Assembly: GCA_002340515.1 (NCBI GenBank)
Contig: DDMF01000148.1
Coordinates: 1-7,968 of the forward strand
From: Rhodobacteraceae bacterium UBA2553
Lineage (GTDB): Bacteria; Pseudomonadota; Alphaproteobacteria; Rhodobacterales; Rhodobacteraceae
Length of the DNA: 7,968 nt
Direction of reading: 5' to 3'
Part shown: one piece after another, positions 1-5,197 of the stretch
How the letters are laid out: every line of letters begins with the position of its first letter
Position numbering within the stretch: the stretch's first letter is position 1
Notes under the pieces: generated by a model
Database searches by the model: none
What the model was told of the DNA's origin: nothing
What the model saw: the letters and a program-made list of their open reading frames with translations, nothing else
Position numbers and translations under genes: made by a program

Positions 1-1
1 A

Positions 2-658
2 AACAAGGGGCGGTTCATAGCCCGTACACTCTGTGTCTATCTTCGAGAATTGACACGTATCTATCCGGCCAAAACTCTTCCAGAAATGACCCCTCCTAAC
101 GAAGTAGAAATGTGGGCGCGTGAGTTGAAAGTTGAGCGTTCCGACATGGAAACTGCTGCACAGGTCTTGGGGCAGATGCATGACAAGACCAAAGTGCCGC
201 CCAAAACCCTCGCCATTGATTTGTCAGAGGTCAACCTGCAAGCCATGCGTTTGGAAATATTGAATTTTGAACATGCGACGATGAACAAAGCCCTTTTGGA
301 TGGGGCGACACTCGTTGGAACGAAACTCAATGAGGCGTTGCTCATAAGGGCGAAACTCATTGGGGCGGAACTCAACCAAGCGAAACTCACTGGGGCGAAT
401 CTCTATGAAGCGGATCTCAGGACCACCCACACCATGGGTTTGGCCTTGAGGTCTTCTAATCTTTCTAAAGTTCCGAATGTTGGAGGTTTTATCTCACAAG
501 CTTTTGGCGATGCCTCTGTGATTTTGCCGGACGATGTGGGTTTTCCCGATGACCGATGGCCAGATACCGTACTGAATGACGAAACCTATGAGACGGAATG
601 GCTCCACTTCAAAAAAGACCCCTCATCCTACGTCCCGCCCCAACACCGCGACGACTAA
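2..658 (+). CDS. Pentapeptide-repeat protein, 5'-truncated by window edge
   Basis: C-terminal part of a pentapeptide-repeat protein; biochemical role unknown. The reading frame is open from base 2 with no stop. The first in-frame start-like codon is a TTG at 50 with no convincing ribosome binding site, so the true start is probably outside the window and the visible part has about 218 codons. From about 290 to 424 there are nine consecutive five-residue repeats of the A(D/N/K)LxG type (ALLDG, ATLVG, TKLNE, ALLIR, AKLIG, AELNQ, AKLTG, ANLYE, ADLRT), which should fold as a short right-handed quadrilateral beta-helix. Before them, LCVYLREL and a later AAQVLGQ segment resemble, from memory, the non-repeat region of alphaproteobacterial pentapeptide proteins that often have a membrane-anchored N-terminus. 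After the repeats comes a roughly 75-residue non-repeat tail ending HRDD. Base composition is lower in GC than in the neighbours (40 to 47% in two 60-base lines, against 62 to 73% in two lines of serS), a hint of transfer. Family call is firm, function is not. Confidence 0.8.
   Translation, partial: NKGRFIARTLCVYLRELTRIYPAKTLPEMTPPNEVEMWARELKVERSDMETAAQVLGQMHDKTKVPPKTLAIDLSEVNLQAMRLEILNFEHATMNKALLDGATLVGTKLNEALLIRAKLIGAELNQAKLTGANLYEADLRTTHTMGLALRSSNLSKVPNVGGFISQAFGDASVILPDDVGFPDDRWPDTVLNDETYETEWLHFKKDPSSYVPPQHRDD
290..424 (+). repeat. 15-bp tandem repeats encoding pentapeptides
   Basis: Nine tandem 15-base units, each encoding one pentapeptide, lie inside the pentapeptide-repeat gene. The central leucine is encoded by CTC in six of the nine units. 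Two units, at 350-364 and 380-394, differ at one base only (GCGAAACTCATTGGG and GCGAAACTCACTGGG). The near identity at DNA level suggests recent duplication or gene conversion of units rather than only protein-level conservation. Confidence 0.8.
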
Positions 659-702
659 CCATTCCCCCTTCCCCTGCCCGGCCCACTCTGGCATATGGGG
701 CC

Positions 703-727
703 TGCATAATCGGTGCATATATAAGGA
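703..727 (+). promoter_or_regulatory. Leader of serS: possible -10 and ribosome binding site
   Basis: The 76-base gap between the pentapeptide gene and serS has an AT-rich end. CATAAT at 705-710 matches the -10 consensus TATAAT at five of six positions, but no good -35 box lies 16-18 bases upstream, so the promoter call is weak. AAGGA at 723-727, seven bases before the ATG at 735, is a good ribosome binding site and fixes the serS start. A weak GGCCC/GGGCC hairpin (680-702) has no following T-run and is not a convincing terminator for the upstream gene. Confidence 0.35.
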
Positions 728-734
728 ATGAAAC

Positions 735-2027
735 ATGCATGATATTCGCCTGATCCGTGACAACCCTGATGCGTTCGATGCTGGCATGGCCCGTCGGGGC
801 CTGGCGGCTTTGTCGGGCGAGATCCTGTCCTTGGACGAAGCCCGCCGCACCGCGATCCTTGCCGCGGAAACCGCACAGGCCGAGGCCAACAAGGCGGCGA
901 AATCTGTGGGGGCAGCTAAGGCGTCCGGCGATGAGGCGGAATTCCAACGCCTTCGTGCGCTTGTGGGCGAGAAAAAGGCCGAGATTGCCACGCTCAATGA
1001 CCAAGCTAAAGAGCTGGACGTGAAGCTGACAGACATGCTCATGGGTCTGCCAAATATTCCCGGCGCCGACATCCCTGATGGTGCGGATGAAGACGACAAT
1101 GTGGAAATCCGCAGCTGGGGTACGCCCGCGCCGCTCCCCTTCAAAGCGCTGGAGCATTACGAGCTTCCGGCCGTGAAATCCGGCATGGATTTTGAAACCG
1201 CCGCCAAATTGTCCGGCTCGCGCTTTATGGTGCTGTCGGGCGCTGTGGCGCGCACCCACCGGGCGCTGGCACAATTCATGCTCGACGTGCACACCGAGGA
1301 AAACGGCCTGACCGAAGCCTGGACGCCTGTGCTGGTCAAAGAAGAGATGATGTATGGCACCGGGCAATTGCCGAAATTTGGCGAAGACAGCTATCAGACC
1401 ACCAATGGCTGGTGGCTGGTGCCGACCGCCGAGGTCACGCTGACCAATATCGTCAATGGCGCCACGGTCGAAGACAGCTATCTGCCGCGCCGCTATGTGG
1501 CCCACACCCAATGTTTTCGATCTGAGGCGGGTTCCGCGGGGCGTGACACCGCCGGCATGCTGCGCCAGCACCAGTTTGAAAAGGTCGAAATGGTCTCGAT
1601 CACTCGGCCCGAAGACTCAGAGGCGGAACATCAACGCATGACCCGCTGCGCCGAAGATATACTCGAACGGCTTGGGCTGGCCTATCGCACCGTTGTCCTT
1701 TGCACTGGCGATCTGGGCTTTGGCATGAAACGAACCCATGACATCGAAGTCTGGTTGCCCGGCCAAAATGCCTATCGTGAAATCAGTTCCGTCTCGCTGG
1801 CTGGCGACTTCCAAGCCCGCCGCATGAACGCGCGCTATAAACCCGCGGATGGGGGCAAACCGCAATTTGTGCACACACTGAATGGCTCCGGTCTGGCCGT
1901 CGGTCGCGCGCTGATTGCTGTGCTGGAAAATGGCCAGCAAGAGGATGGATCCGTGACCCTGCCCGAGGCGCTGCACCCCTATCTGCGCGGCAAAACGCGG
2001 ATCACTGCGGATGGTGAAATCGTCTAA
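735..2027 (+). CDS. serS: Seryl-tRNA synthetase (serine--tRNA ligase)
   Basis: Class II aminoacyl-tRNA synthetase that activates serine with ATP and charges tRNA-Ser, including the selenocysteine tRNA where present; cytosolic homodimer. The 430-residue length is usual for bacterial SerS. The N-terminus MHDIRLIRDNPDAF is typical and leads into an Ala/Lys/Glu-rich long-helix coiled-coil arm (about residues 30-105), which contacts the long variable arm of the tRNA. The catalytic core follows. TAEVTLTN (231-238) is the serine-pocket segment, motif 2 is FRSEAGSAGRDTAGMLRQHQF (261-281), and motif 3 is in NGSGLAVGRALIAVLEN (383-399), with the usual proline-rich ending TLPEALHPYL. AAGGA seven bases before the ATG supports this start. 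One local departure is SSVSLAGDFQARR (351-363), where many bacterial enzymes read SSCSN..DFQARR. It is followed by its own intrinsic terminator and faces the DUF815 ATPase gene convergently, so it is probably a single-gene transcript. Identification is firm. Confidence 0.98.
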   Translation: MHDIRLIRDNPDAFDAGMARRGLAALSGEILSLDEARRTAILAAETAQAEANKAAKSVGAAKASGDEAEFQRLRALVGEKKAEIATLNDQAKELDVKLTDMLMGLPNIPGADIPDGADEDDNVEIRSWGTPAPLPFKALEHYELPAVKSGMDFETAAKLSGSRFMVLSGAVARTHRALAQFMLDVHTEENGLTEAWTPVLVKEEMMYGTGQLPKFGEDSYQTTNGWWLVPTAEVTLTNIVNGATVEDSYLPRRYVAHTQCFRSEAGSAGRDTAGMLRQHQFEKVEMVSITRPEDSEAEHQRMTRCAEDILERLGLAYRTVVLCTGDLGFGMKRTHDIEVWLPGQNAYREISSVSLAGDFQARRMNARYKPADGGKPQFVHTLNGSGLAVGRALIAVLENGQQEDGSVTLPEALHPYLRGKTRITADGEIV

Positions 2028-2047
2028 TCGCCACACCCTTAATACAC

Positions 2048-2079
2048 AAAAGCCCAGCCTCCTCAGCTGGGCTTTTTTC
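2048..2079 (+). terminator. Intrinsic terminator of serS
   Basis: Perfect 8-bp stem AGCCCAGC (2051-2058) with GCTGGGCT (2066-2073), seven-base loop CTCCTCA, followed by a run of T to 2078. The stem extends by A:T pairs on the outside. It starts 21 bases after the serS stop. On the opposite strand the hairpin is followed by TTTTGTGT, so it may also act weakly on transcripts arriving from the convergent ATPase gene. Confidence 0.92.
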
Positions 2080-2135
2080 TTGTCACAAATATCCCAGGGT
2101 GAGCGCGAAGCGCGAGGGGCAGAGCCCCTACCCCT
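2080..2135. repeat. GC-rich double-hairpin intergenic element
   Basis: Between the serS terminator and the stop codon of the convergent ATPase gene there is a compact element. A lead-in CACAAATATCCCAGGGTGAG is followed by two adjacent short hairpins. The first is CGCG-AAG-CGCG (2104-2114). The second is AGGGGC-AGA-GCCCCT (2115-2129), a perfect 6-bp stem with a 3-base loop. There is no T-run after either, so this is not a classical intrinsic terminator, though it could protect a 3' end or slow polymerase. From memory, very similar strings recur at gene ends in Rhodobacteraceae genomes, so I call it a dispersed palindromic repeat. Only one copy is visible in this window. Confidence 0.55.
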
Positions 2136-2978
2136 TCATCCTAATGCCACCCCCTGACGCCCCGCCAAATCCACAAAATACTGCCACGCCACCCGGCCTG
2201 ATCGTGCCCCACGTGTGGCCTGCCATTCGATTGCTTCGGCCCGCAGGGATTCATCGTCAAGCACCACCCCATGGGCATCACAATAGCCGCGGATCATCGC
2301 GAGGTATTGGTCTTGATCACAAGGATGAAAGCCCAGCCACAGACCAAAGCGGTCGGACAAAGACACTTTTTCCTCAACCGCTTCCGACGGGTTGATCGCC
2401 GATCCCCGCTCGTTCTCAATCATATCACGCGGCATCAGGTGGCGCCGGTTTGAGGTGGCGTAGAACACTACATTTTCCGGCCGCCCTTCGATCCCCCCAT
2501 CCAGCACCGCCTTCAGCGATTTATAATGCTGGTCATCATGGCTAAAGCTAAGGTCGTCGCAGAACAGCAGGAACCGATGCTGCGAGCCGCGCAAAAGCGA
2601 CAAAAGACGGGTGACAGAGGGCAGATCTTCGCGCTGCAGCTCCACCACTTTCAATGCCTCGCCCTGGTTCAGCACTTCCGCATGCACCGCTTTGACAAGG
2701 CTGGATTTCCCCATCCCCCGCGCGCCCCACAAAAGCGCGTTGTTGGCAGGCAGGCCTTTGGCAAATTGCAGGGTGTTTTTCAAAAGCGTGTCGCGCGAGC
2801 GGTCCACACCAATCAAGAGATCAATATCGACCCGGCTAACATTCGGCACCGGTTCCAAACGGTCTGGGGAAACATGCCAAACAAAGGCGTCTGCGCCATC
2901 GAAATCAGGGGCATTCATAGGCGCGGGCGACATGCGCTCCAGCGCGTCTGCGATGCGGATGAGTGCGTCTTGGTCCAT
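2136..2978 (-). CDS. DUF815-family AAA+ ATP-binding protein
   Basis: P-loop ATPase of the DUF815 type (280 residues, a usual length for this family); substrate and pathway are not established. The Walker A motif is GARGMGKSS (85-93, lysine 91) after a beta-strand NNALLW. Walker B is FLLFCDDL (136-143, D141/D142). A sensor-1-like ATSNRRH lies at 174-180 (N177). The stretch SDRFGLWLGF (208-217) carries a candidate arginine finger, R210. GARSGRVAWQ (257-266) matches a sensor-2-like position. The N-terminal 60 residues would hold the helical lead-in, including VDLL-like FxGVDRSRDTL wording of the family (IGVDRSRDTL, 56-65). No signal peptide or membrane segment is evident, so it is cytosolic. The start ATG at 2978 has only a modest ribosome site (GGGGCAGGA just upstream). 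It lies downstream of tatC on the same strand but is separated by an intrinsic terminator, so it probably has its own promoter. It converges on serS. The family call is confident, the role unknown. Confidence 0.88.
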   Translation of the reverse strand: MDQDALIRIADALERMSPAPMNAPDFDGADAFVWHVSPDRLEPVPNVSRVDIDLLIGVDRSRDTLLKNTLQFAKGLPANNALLWGARGMGKSSLVKAVHAEVLNQGEALKVVELQREDLPSVTRLLSLLRGSQHRFLLFCDDLSFSHDDQHYKSLKAVLDGGIEGRPENVVFYATSNRRHLMPRDMIENERGSAINPSEAVEEKVSLSDRFGLWLGFHPCDQDQYLAMIRGYCDAHGVVLDDESLRAEAIEWQATRGARSGRVAWQYFVDLAGRQGVALG

Positions 2979-3068
2979 GGTCCTGCCCCGTTTATTAAGT
3001 TCCGTTTTTGGTTAGACGGAATGGCCGTGGCTTGCAAGAATTCAGACTATTTTGTCCTGTCTGATACG
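2979..3068 (-). promoter_or_regulatory. Putative promoter region of the DUF815 ATPase gene
   Basis: This 90-base stretch lies between the tatC terminator and the ATPase start, so a promoter is expected here if the terminator is efficient. Reading the minus strand, TTGCAA (within CTTGCAAG, near 3033-3040) could serve as a -35 box, with TAACCA 17 bases further as a poor -10. The individual boxes are weak, and the call rests on position more than on sequence. Confidence 0.25.
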
Positions 3069-3098
3069 AAAAAGCGCGCCCCAAGGGACGCGCTTTTC
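3069..3098 (-). terminator. Intrinsic terminator of the tatABC transcript
   Basis: On the minus strand the 9-bp stem AAAAGCGCG (3097-3089) pairs with CGCGCTTTT (3078-3070). The inner part is extended by C:G pairs after one mismatch, and the U-tract is CTTTTTCG. It begins about 20 bases past the tatC stop at 3119. The A-tract on the other side makes the structure nearly symmetrical, so it could work on both strands. It separates tatC from the ATPase gene. Confidence 0.85.
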
Positions 3099-3118
3099 TT
3101 GTAGGTCTAAGGTGGGAA

Positions 3119-4018
3119 CTATTTACCCGCCTCACCATCTTCTTCGTCAAACTCCGCCATCAGCTCATCTTCGTCGGCTTCGGCCTCATCCTCGTCTTCA
3201 TCATCCTCAAACCACAGCCCTTCGGCGCGCAGCTTGGCTTCGCGTTTTTTCTCAACGCGACCCACAAGGAAGATCGACACTTCGTAAAGACCGTAGACCA
3301 CCACAAACAGAATGACCTGCGTGATCACATCTGGCGGGGTCACAAGCGCGGCCAGCACCAGAATGCCAACCACCGCGTATTTGCGCATTTCGCCCAAGCC
3401 TTTGGCAGACACAAGTCCGGCTTTGCCCATCAGGGTCAACAGCACGGGAAGCTGGAAACAAAGGCCAAAGGCGACGATAAACTTGATGGTCAGGCGCAAG
3501 TATTCCTGCACAGAACCTTGGAAATCAATCGATGCAGCGACGCTTGTTTCGCCAACGGTTCCGGTTTGCTGAAAGCCCAGAAAGAAGTCAAAAGCGAGCG
3601 GCATCACCACGTAAAAGGCAAAGCTTGCACCTAGTAAAAACATCACCGGGGAGGCGATCATAAAGGGCAAAAAGGCTGATTTTTCAGATTTATACAGGCC
3701 CGGCGCTACAAAGCGCCACAATTGATAACTGATGTAAGGAAACGACAGAACCAACCCGCCGAAAAGCGAGATCGAGACCGCGACAAAGAAGCCCTCTTGC
3801 AGCTTGATCAGGATCAATCCGCAATCCGGCTGGCCACGTTCCGCCATGGTTGAACACAGCGGTTCGGTCAGGAAATTAAAGATCGGGTTCCACACGGTGA
3901 AACAGATGATCATACCGATGATAAACGCCACGGCGACATGCATCAGCCGGGTGCGCAATTCAGCCAAATGTTCAATCAGCGGGGCAGAGCTGTCTTCGAT
4001 GTCGTCGGTTTTGGTCAT
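3119..4018 (-). CDS. tatC: Twin-arginine translocase subunit TatC, acidic C-terminal tail
   Basis: Integral membrane core of the Tat system, which together with TatB recognises twin-arginine signal peptides and exports folded proteins. The 299 residues begin with the cytoplasmic N-terminal motif PLIEHLAELRTRL (13-25); E20 matches the signal-peptide-contacting E15 of E. coli TatC. Six membrane segments are visible, roughly at 25-44, 78-98, 116-140, 172-196, 212-228 and 232-252. The first cytoplasmic loop YQLWRFVAPGLYKSEK (98-113) contains E112, equivalent to E. coli E103, and VTPPDVITQ (226-234) is the family signature before the last helix. The unusual part is the tail. After the last helix and a basic stretch (VEKKREAKLR), residues 271-296 carry 19 Asp/Glu out of 26. 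E. coli TatC (258 residues) lacks such a tail. The start ATG overlaps the tatB stop as ATGA, indicating translational coupling. The identification is firm; the tail's role is open. Confidence 0.97.
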   Translation of the reverse strand: MTKTDDIEDSSAPLIEHLAELRTRLMHVAVAFIIGMIICFTVWNPIFNFLTEPLCSTMAERGQPDCGLILIKLQEGFFVAVSISLFGGLVLSFPYISYQLWRFVAPGLYKSEKSAFLPFMIASPVMFLLGASFAFYVVMPLAFDFFLGFQQTGTVGETSVAASIDFQGSVQEYLRLTIKFIVAFGLCFQLPVLLTLMGKAGLVSAKGLGEMRKYAVVGILVLAALVTPPDVITQVILFVVVYGLYEVSIFLVGRVEKKREAKLRAEGLWFEDDEDEDEAEADEDELMAEFDEEDGEAGK

Positions 4019-4743
4019 GCGTCAGGTGCTTTCGGGGCCGATTTAGCAGCGGCTTTTTTCGCAGTTGTCTTTGCTGGAGCTTTTGGGGCTGGCGTTTTTG
4101 CGGCCGGAGTCTTTGGGGCCGGGGTTTTCTTAGCGGGTGCCTTTTTTGCCGGGGTCGCTTTTGCAGCAGCTTTCTTAGCTACTGGTTTTTTGGCGACGGG
4201 CGCTTTGGTGGCTTTTGCTTTCGCCGTAACCGTCTTTGCAGCCGCCCCTTTACCTGTCGATTTCTTCACAGGCGGGGATTTCTTAGCCGTCGTTTTCGCA
4301 GGCGCGGCCGCATCCGCAGCCTCAGTTGCCGCCTCAACGGCCTTACGATCCGTTGCGGCCTTGGCGGTTGCGGCGTGAATTTTGCGGGCAACCTCGGCGC
4401 GCTCTTCCGACAGCTCAGGGGTTTTGGTGGCGGCGTCCGCAGCTTTTTGATCGCGAAGCGCCTTGGCCGGGTCCCATTTTTCAAACCCTTCGGCTGCTTT
4501 GTTCAGCGCATCCAGCCCCATTCCTTTTGGATTGGTGGCGGATTTCAATGTGCTGGCGATGTCTTTTGCACCGGAACTGTCCGCTGCCTCATTCATCGCC
4601 TGAGAAAACTCACGCGCCATGCTGCGCGCACGTGCGGTAAAGCGCCCCAACGTGCGAAACATGCCGGGCAAATCTTTTGGCCCAACCACAATCAGGGCCA
4701 CAACCCCAATTACCAGAAGCTCGGTAAACCCGATATCAAACAT
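4015..4743 (-). CDS. tatB: Tat translocase subunit TatB with histone-H1-like Lys/Ala/Pro tail
   Basis: Partner of TatC in the twin-arginine signal-peptide receptor; single-pass inner-membrane protein with a cytoplasmic amphipathic helix. MFDIGFTELLVIGVVALIVVGP (1-22) is the typical TatB membrane segment with the conserved E8 and the G21-P22 hinge, followed by the amphipathic helix LPGMFRTLGRFTARARSMAREF (25-46). The middle (about 50-145) is helical and Ala/Glu/Lys-rich. From 149 to 240 comes a long low-complexity tail of AKK, APAK, TPAP-like units holding 27 lysines and no Asp or Glu until D241, resembling the C-terminal domain of histone H1. Total length is 242 residues, against 171 in E. 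coli, and the excess is the tail. The start at 4743 has AGGGGG nine bases upstream. The gene follows tatA by 90 bases and overlaps tatC by four. Family identity is firm from the N-terminus; a plain TatA paralogue is unlikely given E8 and gene order. Confidence 0.95.
   Translation of the reverse strand: MFDIGFTELLVIGVVALIVVGPKDLPGMFRTLGRFTARARSMAREFSQAMNEAADSSGAKDIASTLKSATNPKGMGLDALNKAAEGFEKWDPAKALRDQKAADAATKTPELSEERAEVARKIHAATAKAATDRKAVEAATEAADAAAPAKTTAKKSPPVKKSTGKGAAAKTVTAKAKATKAPVAKKPVAKKAAAKATPAKKAPAKKTPAPKTPAAKTPAPKAPAKTTAKKAAAKSAPKAPDA
4021..4297 (-). repeat. Low-complexity Lys/Ala/Pro-coding tract in tatB
   Basis: Degenerate short-period DNA (minus strand units such as GCGAAAAAAGC, GCTCCAGCAAAG, CCGGCAAAAAAGG) encodes the basic tail of TatB at about residues 149-240. 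The units are similar but not identical in phase, so tail length may vary between strains by slippage or unequal exchange. Confidence 0.7.
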
Positions 4744-4781
4744 GGGCAGCGCCCCCTGAGAAAAGCGTTTTCGCGAAAATA

Positions 4782-4810
4782 TGCGGGGATGATTCTAAGA
4801 TCAGCCCGCA
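4782..4810 (-). promoter_or_regulatory. Stem-loop between tatA and tatB (possible attenuator)
   Basis: In the tatA-tatB gap, TGCGGG (4782-4787) pairs with CCCGCA (4805-4810). TGAT (4790-4793) pairs with ATCA (4800-4803) above a small asymmetric bulge, leaving a six-base loop. Read on the minus strand the stem is followed by TATTTTCGCGAAAA, a short U-rich stretch that also forms a 12-bp palindrome (4768-4779). This could terminate part of the transcripts or stabilise the tatA message, giving more TatA than TatB and TatC. The structure is seen directly; the regulatory role is inferred. Confidence 0.45.
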
Positions 4811-4833
4811 AGGCGGTCATGTCGCGAGGCGGC

Positions 4834-5058
4834 TTACGCCTTTTCTTTGTCTTCCTCGGGGGTGACGTCTTTTGCAGCATCCGCCGCATCAGCCGCTTGA
4901 TCTTCAATCTCTTGTTTGCCGTCATCCACGCCTTTTTTGAACGCGGTGATGCCTTTGCCAACTTCGCCCATCAAGGATGAGATTTTGCCCCGGCCAAACA
5001 GAACCAGAACCACAACAGCGATCAGAAGAAGGCCCGGAAGGCCGATATTATTGAGCAT
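4834..5058 (-). CDS. tatA: Tat translocase pore subunit TatA
   Basis: Small single-pass membrane protein that multimerises around the TatBC receptor to let folded twin-arginine substrates cross the inner membrane. I choose the ATG at 5058 (74 residues, MLNNIGLPGLLLIAV...) rather than the in-frame ATG at 5094. GGGAG lies at good spacing before 5058, the Tat membrane helix then starts at once, and the extra 12 residues (MDGAARPLRETP) fit no TatA N-terminus. Residues 7-20 form the short hydrophobic helix and F21-G22 is the hinge. The amphipathic helix GKISSLMGEVGKGITAFKKG (24-43) contains the conserved F40 followed by KK and then the acidic DDG patch (45-47). The C-terminal 25 residues are Ala/Asp/Glu-rich and disordered. 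It is the first gene of tatABC and is followed by tatB after 90 bases. Confidence 0.95.
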   Translation of the reverse strand: MLNNIGLPGLLLIAVVVLVLFGRGKISSLMGEVGKGITAFKKGVDDGKQEIEDQAADAADAAKDVTPEEDKEKA

Positions 5059-5074
5059 TGGTGTCTCCCTCAGC

Positions 5075-5092
5075 GGACGGGCAGCGCCGTCC
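5075..5092 (-). promoter_or_regulatory. Stem-loop in the tatA 5' leader
   Basis: Perfect 6-bp stem GGACGG (5075-5080) with CCGTCC (5087-5092) around a six-base loop, lying just upstream of the tatA ribosome binding site. No T-run follows, so it is not a terminator. It could affect message stability or translation. The 10-mer GGGCAGCGCC inside it (5079-5088) recurs immediately before the tatB start codon (4744-4753). Confidence 0.4.
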
Positions 5093-5111
5093 ATAACTCA
5101 TTCAGGTCAGA

Positions 5112-5139
5112 TATGTATTCTTTCACGGGGGATTTTCAA
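5112..5139 (-). promoter_or_regulatory. Candidate promoter of tatABC
   Basis: On the minus strand a TTGAAA (plus positions 5139-5134), matching the -35 consensus at four of six positions, lies 16 bases before TACATA (5117-5112), a partial -10 match. The position, about 50 bases before the tatA start, is suitable, and the hydrolase gene upstream ends 139 bases before tatA, leaving room for an independent promoter. Confidence 0.4.
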
Positions 5140-5197
5140 AGCCCGAAAGCGAAATTCTCTGCGACAAATGATGTTTGGCGCGTGTTTCGCGGCAGGT

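Noticed and set aside
680..702. Hairpin GGCCC/GGGCC after the pentapeptide gene as a terminator
   Set aside because: The stem is short, the loop is 13 bases and no T-run follows on either strand.
609..1571. Long minus-strand open frame (320 codons) opposite serS
   Set aside because: It lies entirely opposite the strongly conserved serS frame and the end of the previous gene. Its translation is rich in Arg, His and Gly with no recognisable domain, as expected for an antisense shadow in GC-rich DNA.
2526..3104. Plus-strand frame of 192 codons opposite the DUF815 ATPase gene
   Set aside because: It is antisense to a gene with clear Walker A and B motifs, has no domain of its own and crosses the tatC terminator.
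3938..4378. Plus-strand frame encoding a very hydrophobic Ala/Phe/Gly/Val-rich protein
   Set aside because: It looks like a membrane protein but is the mirror image of the Lys/Ala/Pro-coding tail of tatB (AAG/AAA lysine codons read as Phe/Leu on the other strand). tatB itself is supported by conserved N-terminal residues and operon position.
4710..4961. Minus-strand Lys/Arg-rich frame across the tatA-tatB gap
   Set aside because: It is out of frame with tatA and overlaps both tat genes, with no recognisable domain. The gap is better explained by the stem-loop and the tatB leader.
5059..5094. Earlier in-frame ATG (5094) giving an 86-residue TatA
   Set aside because: The added residues MDGAARPLRETP do not resemble a TatA N-terminus, and the good ribosome binding site is placed for the ATG at 5058.
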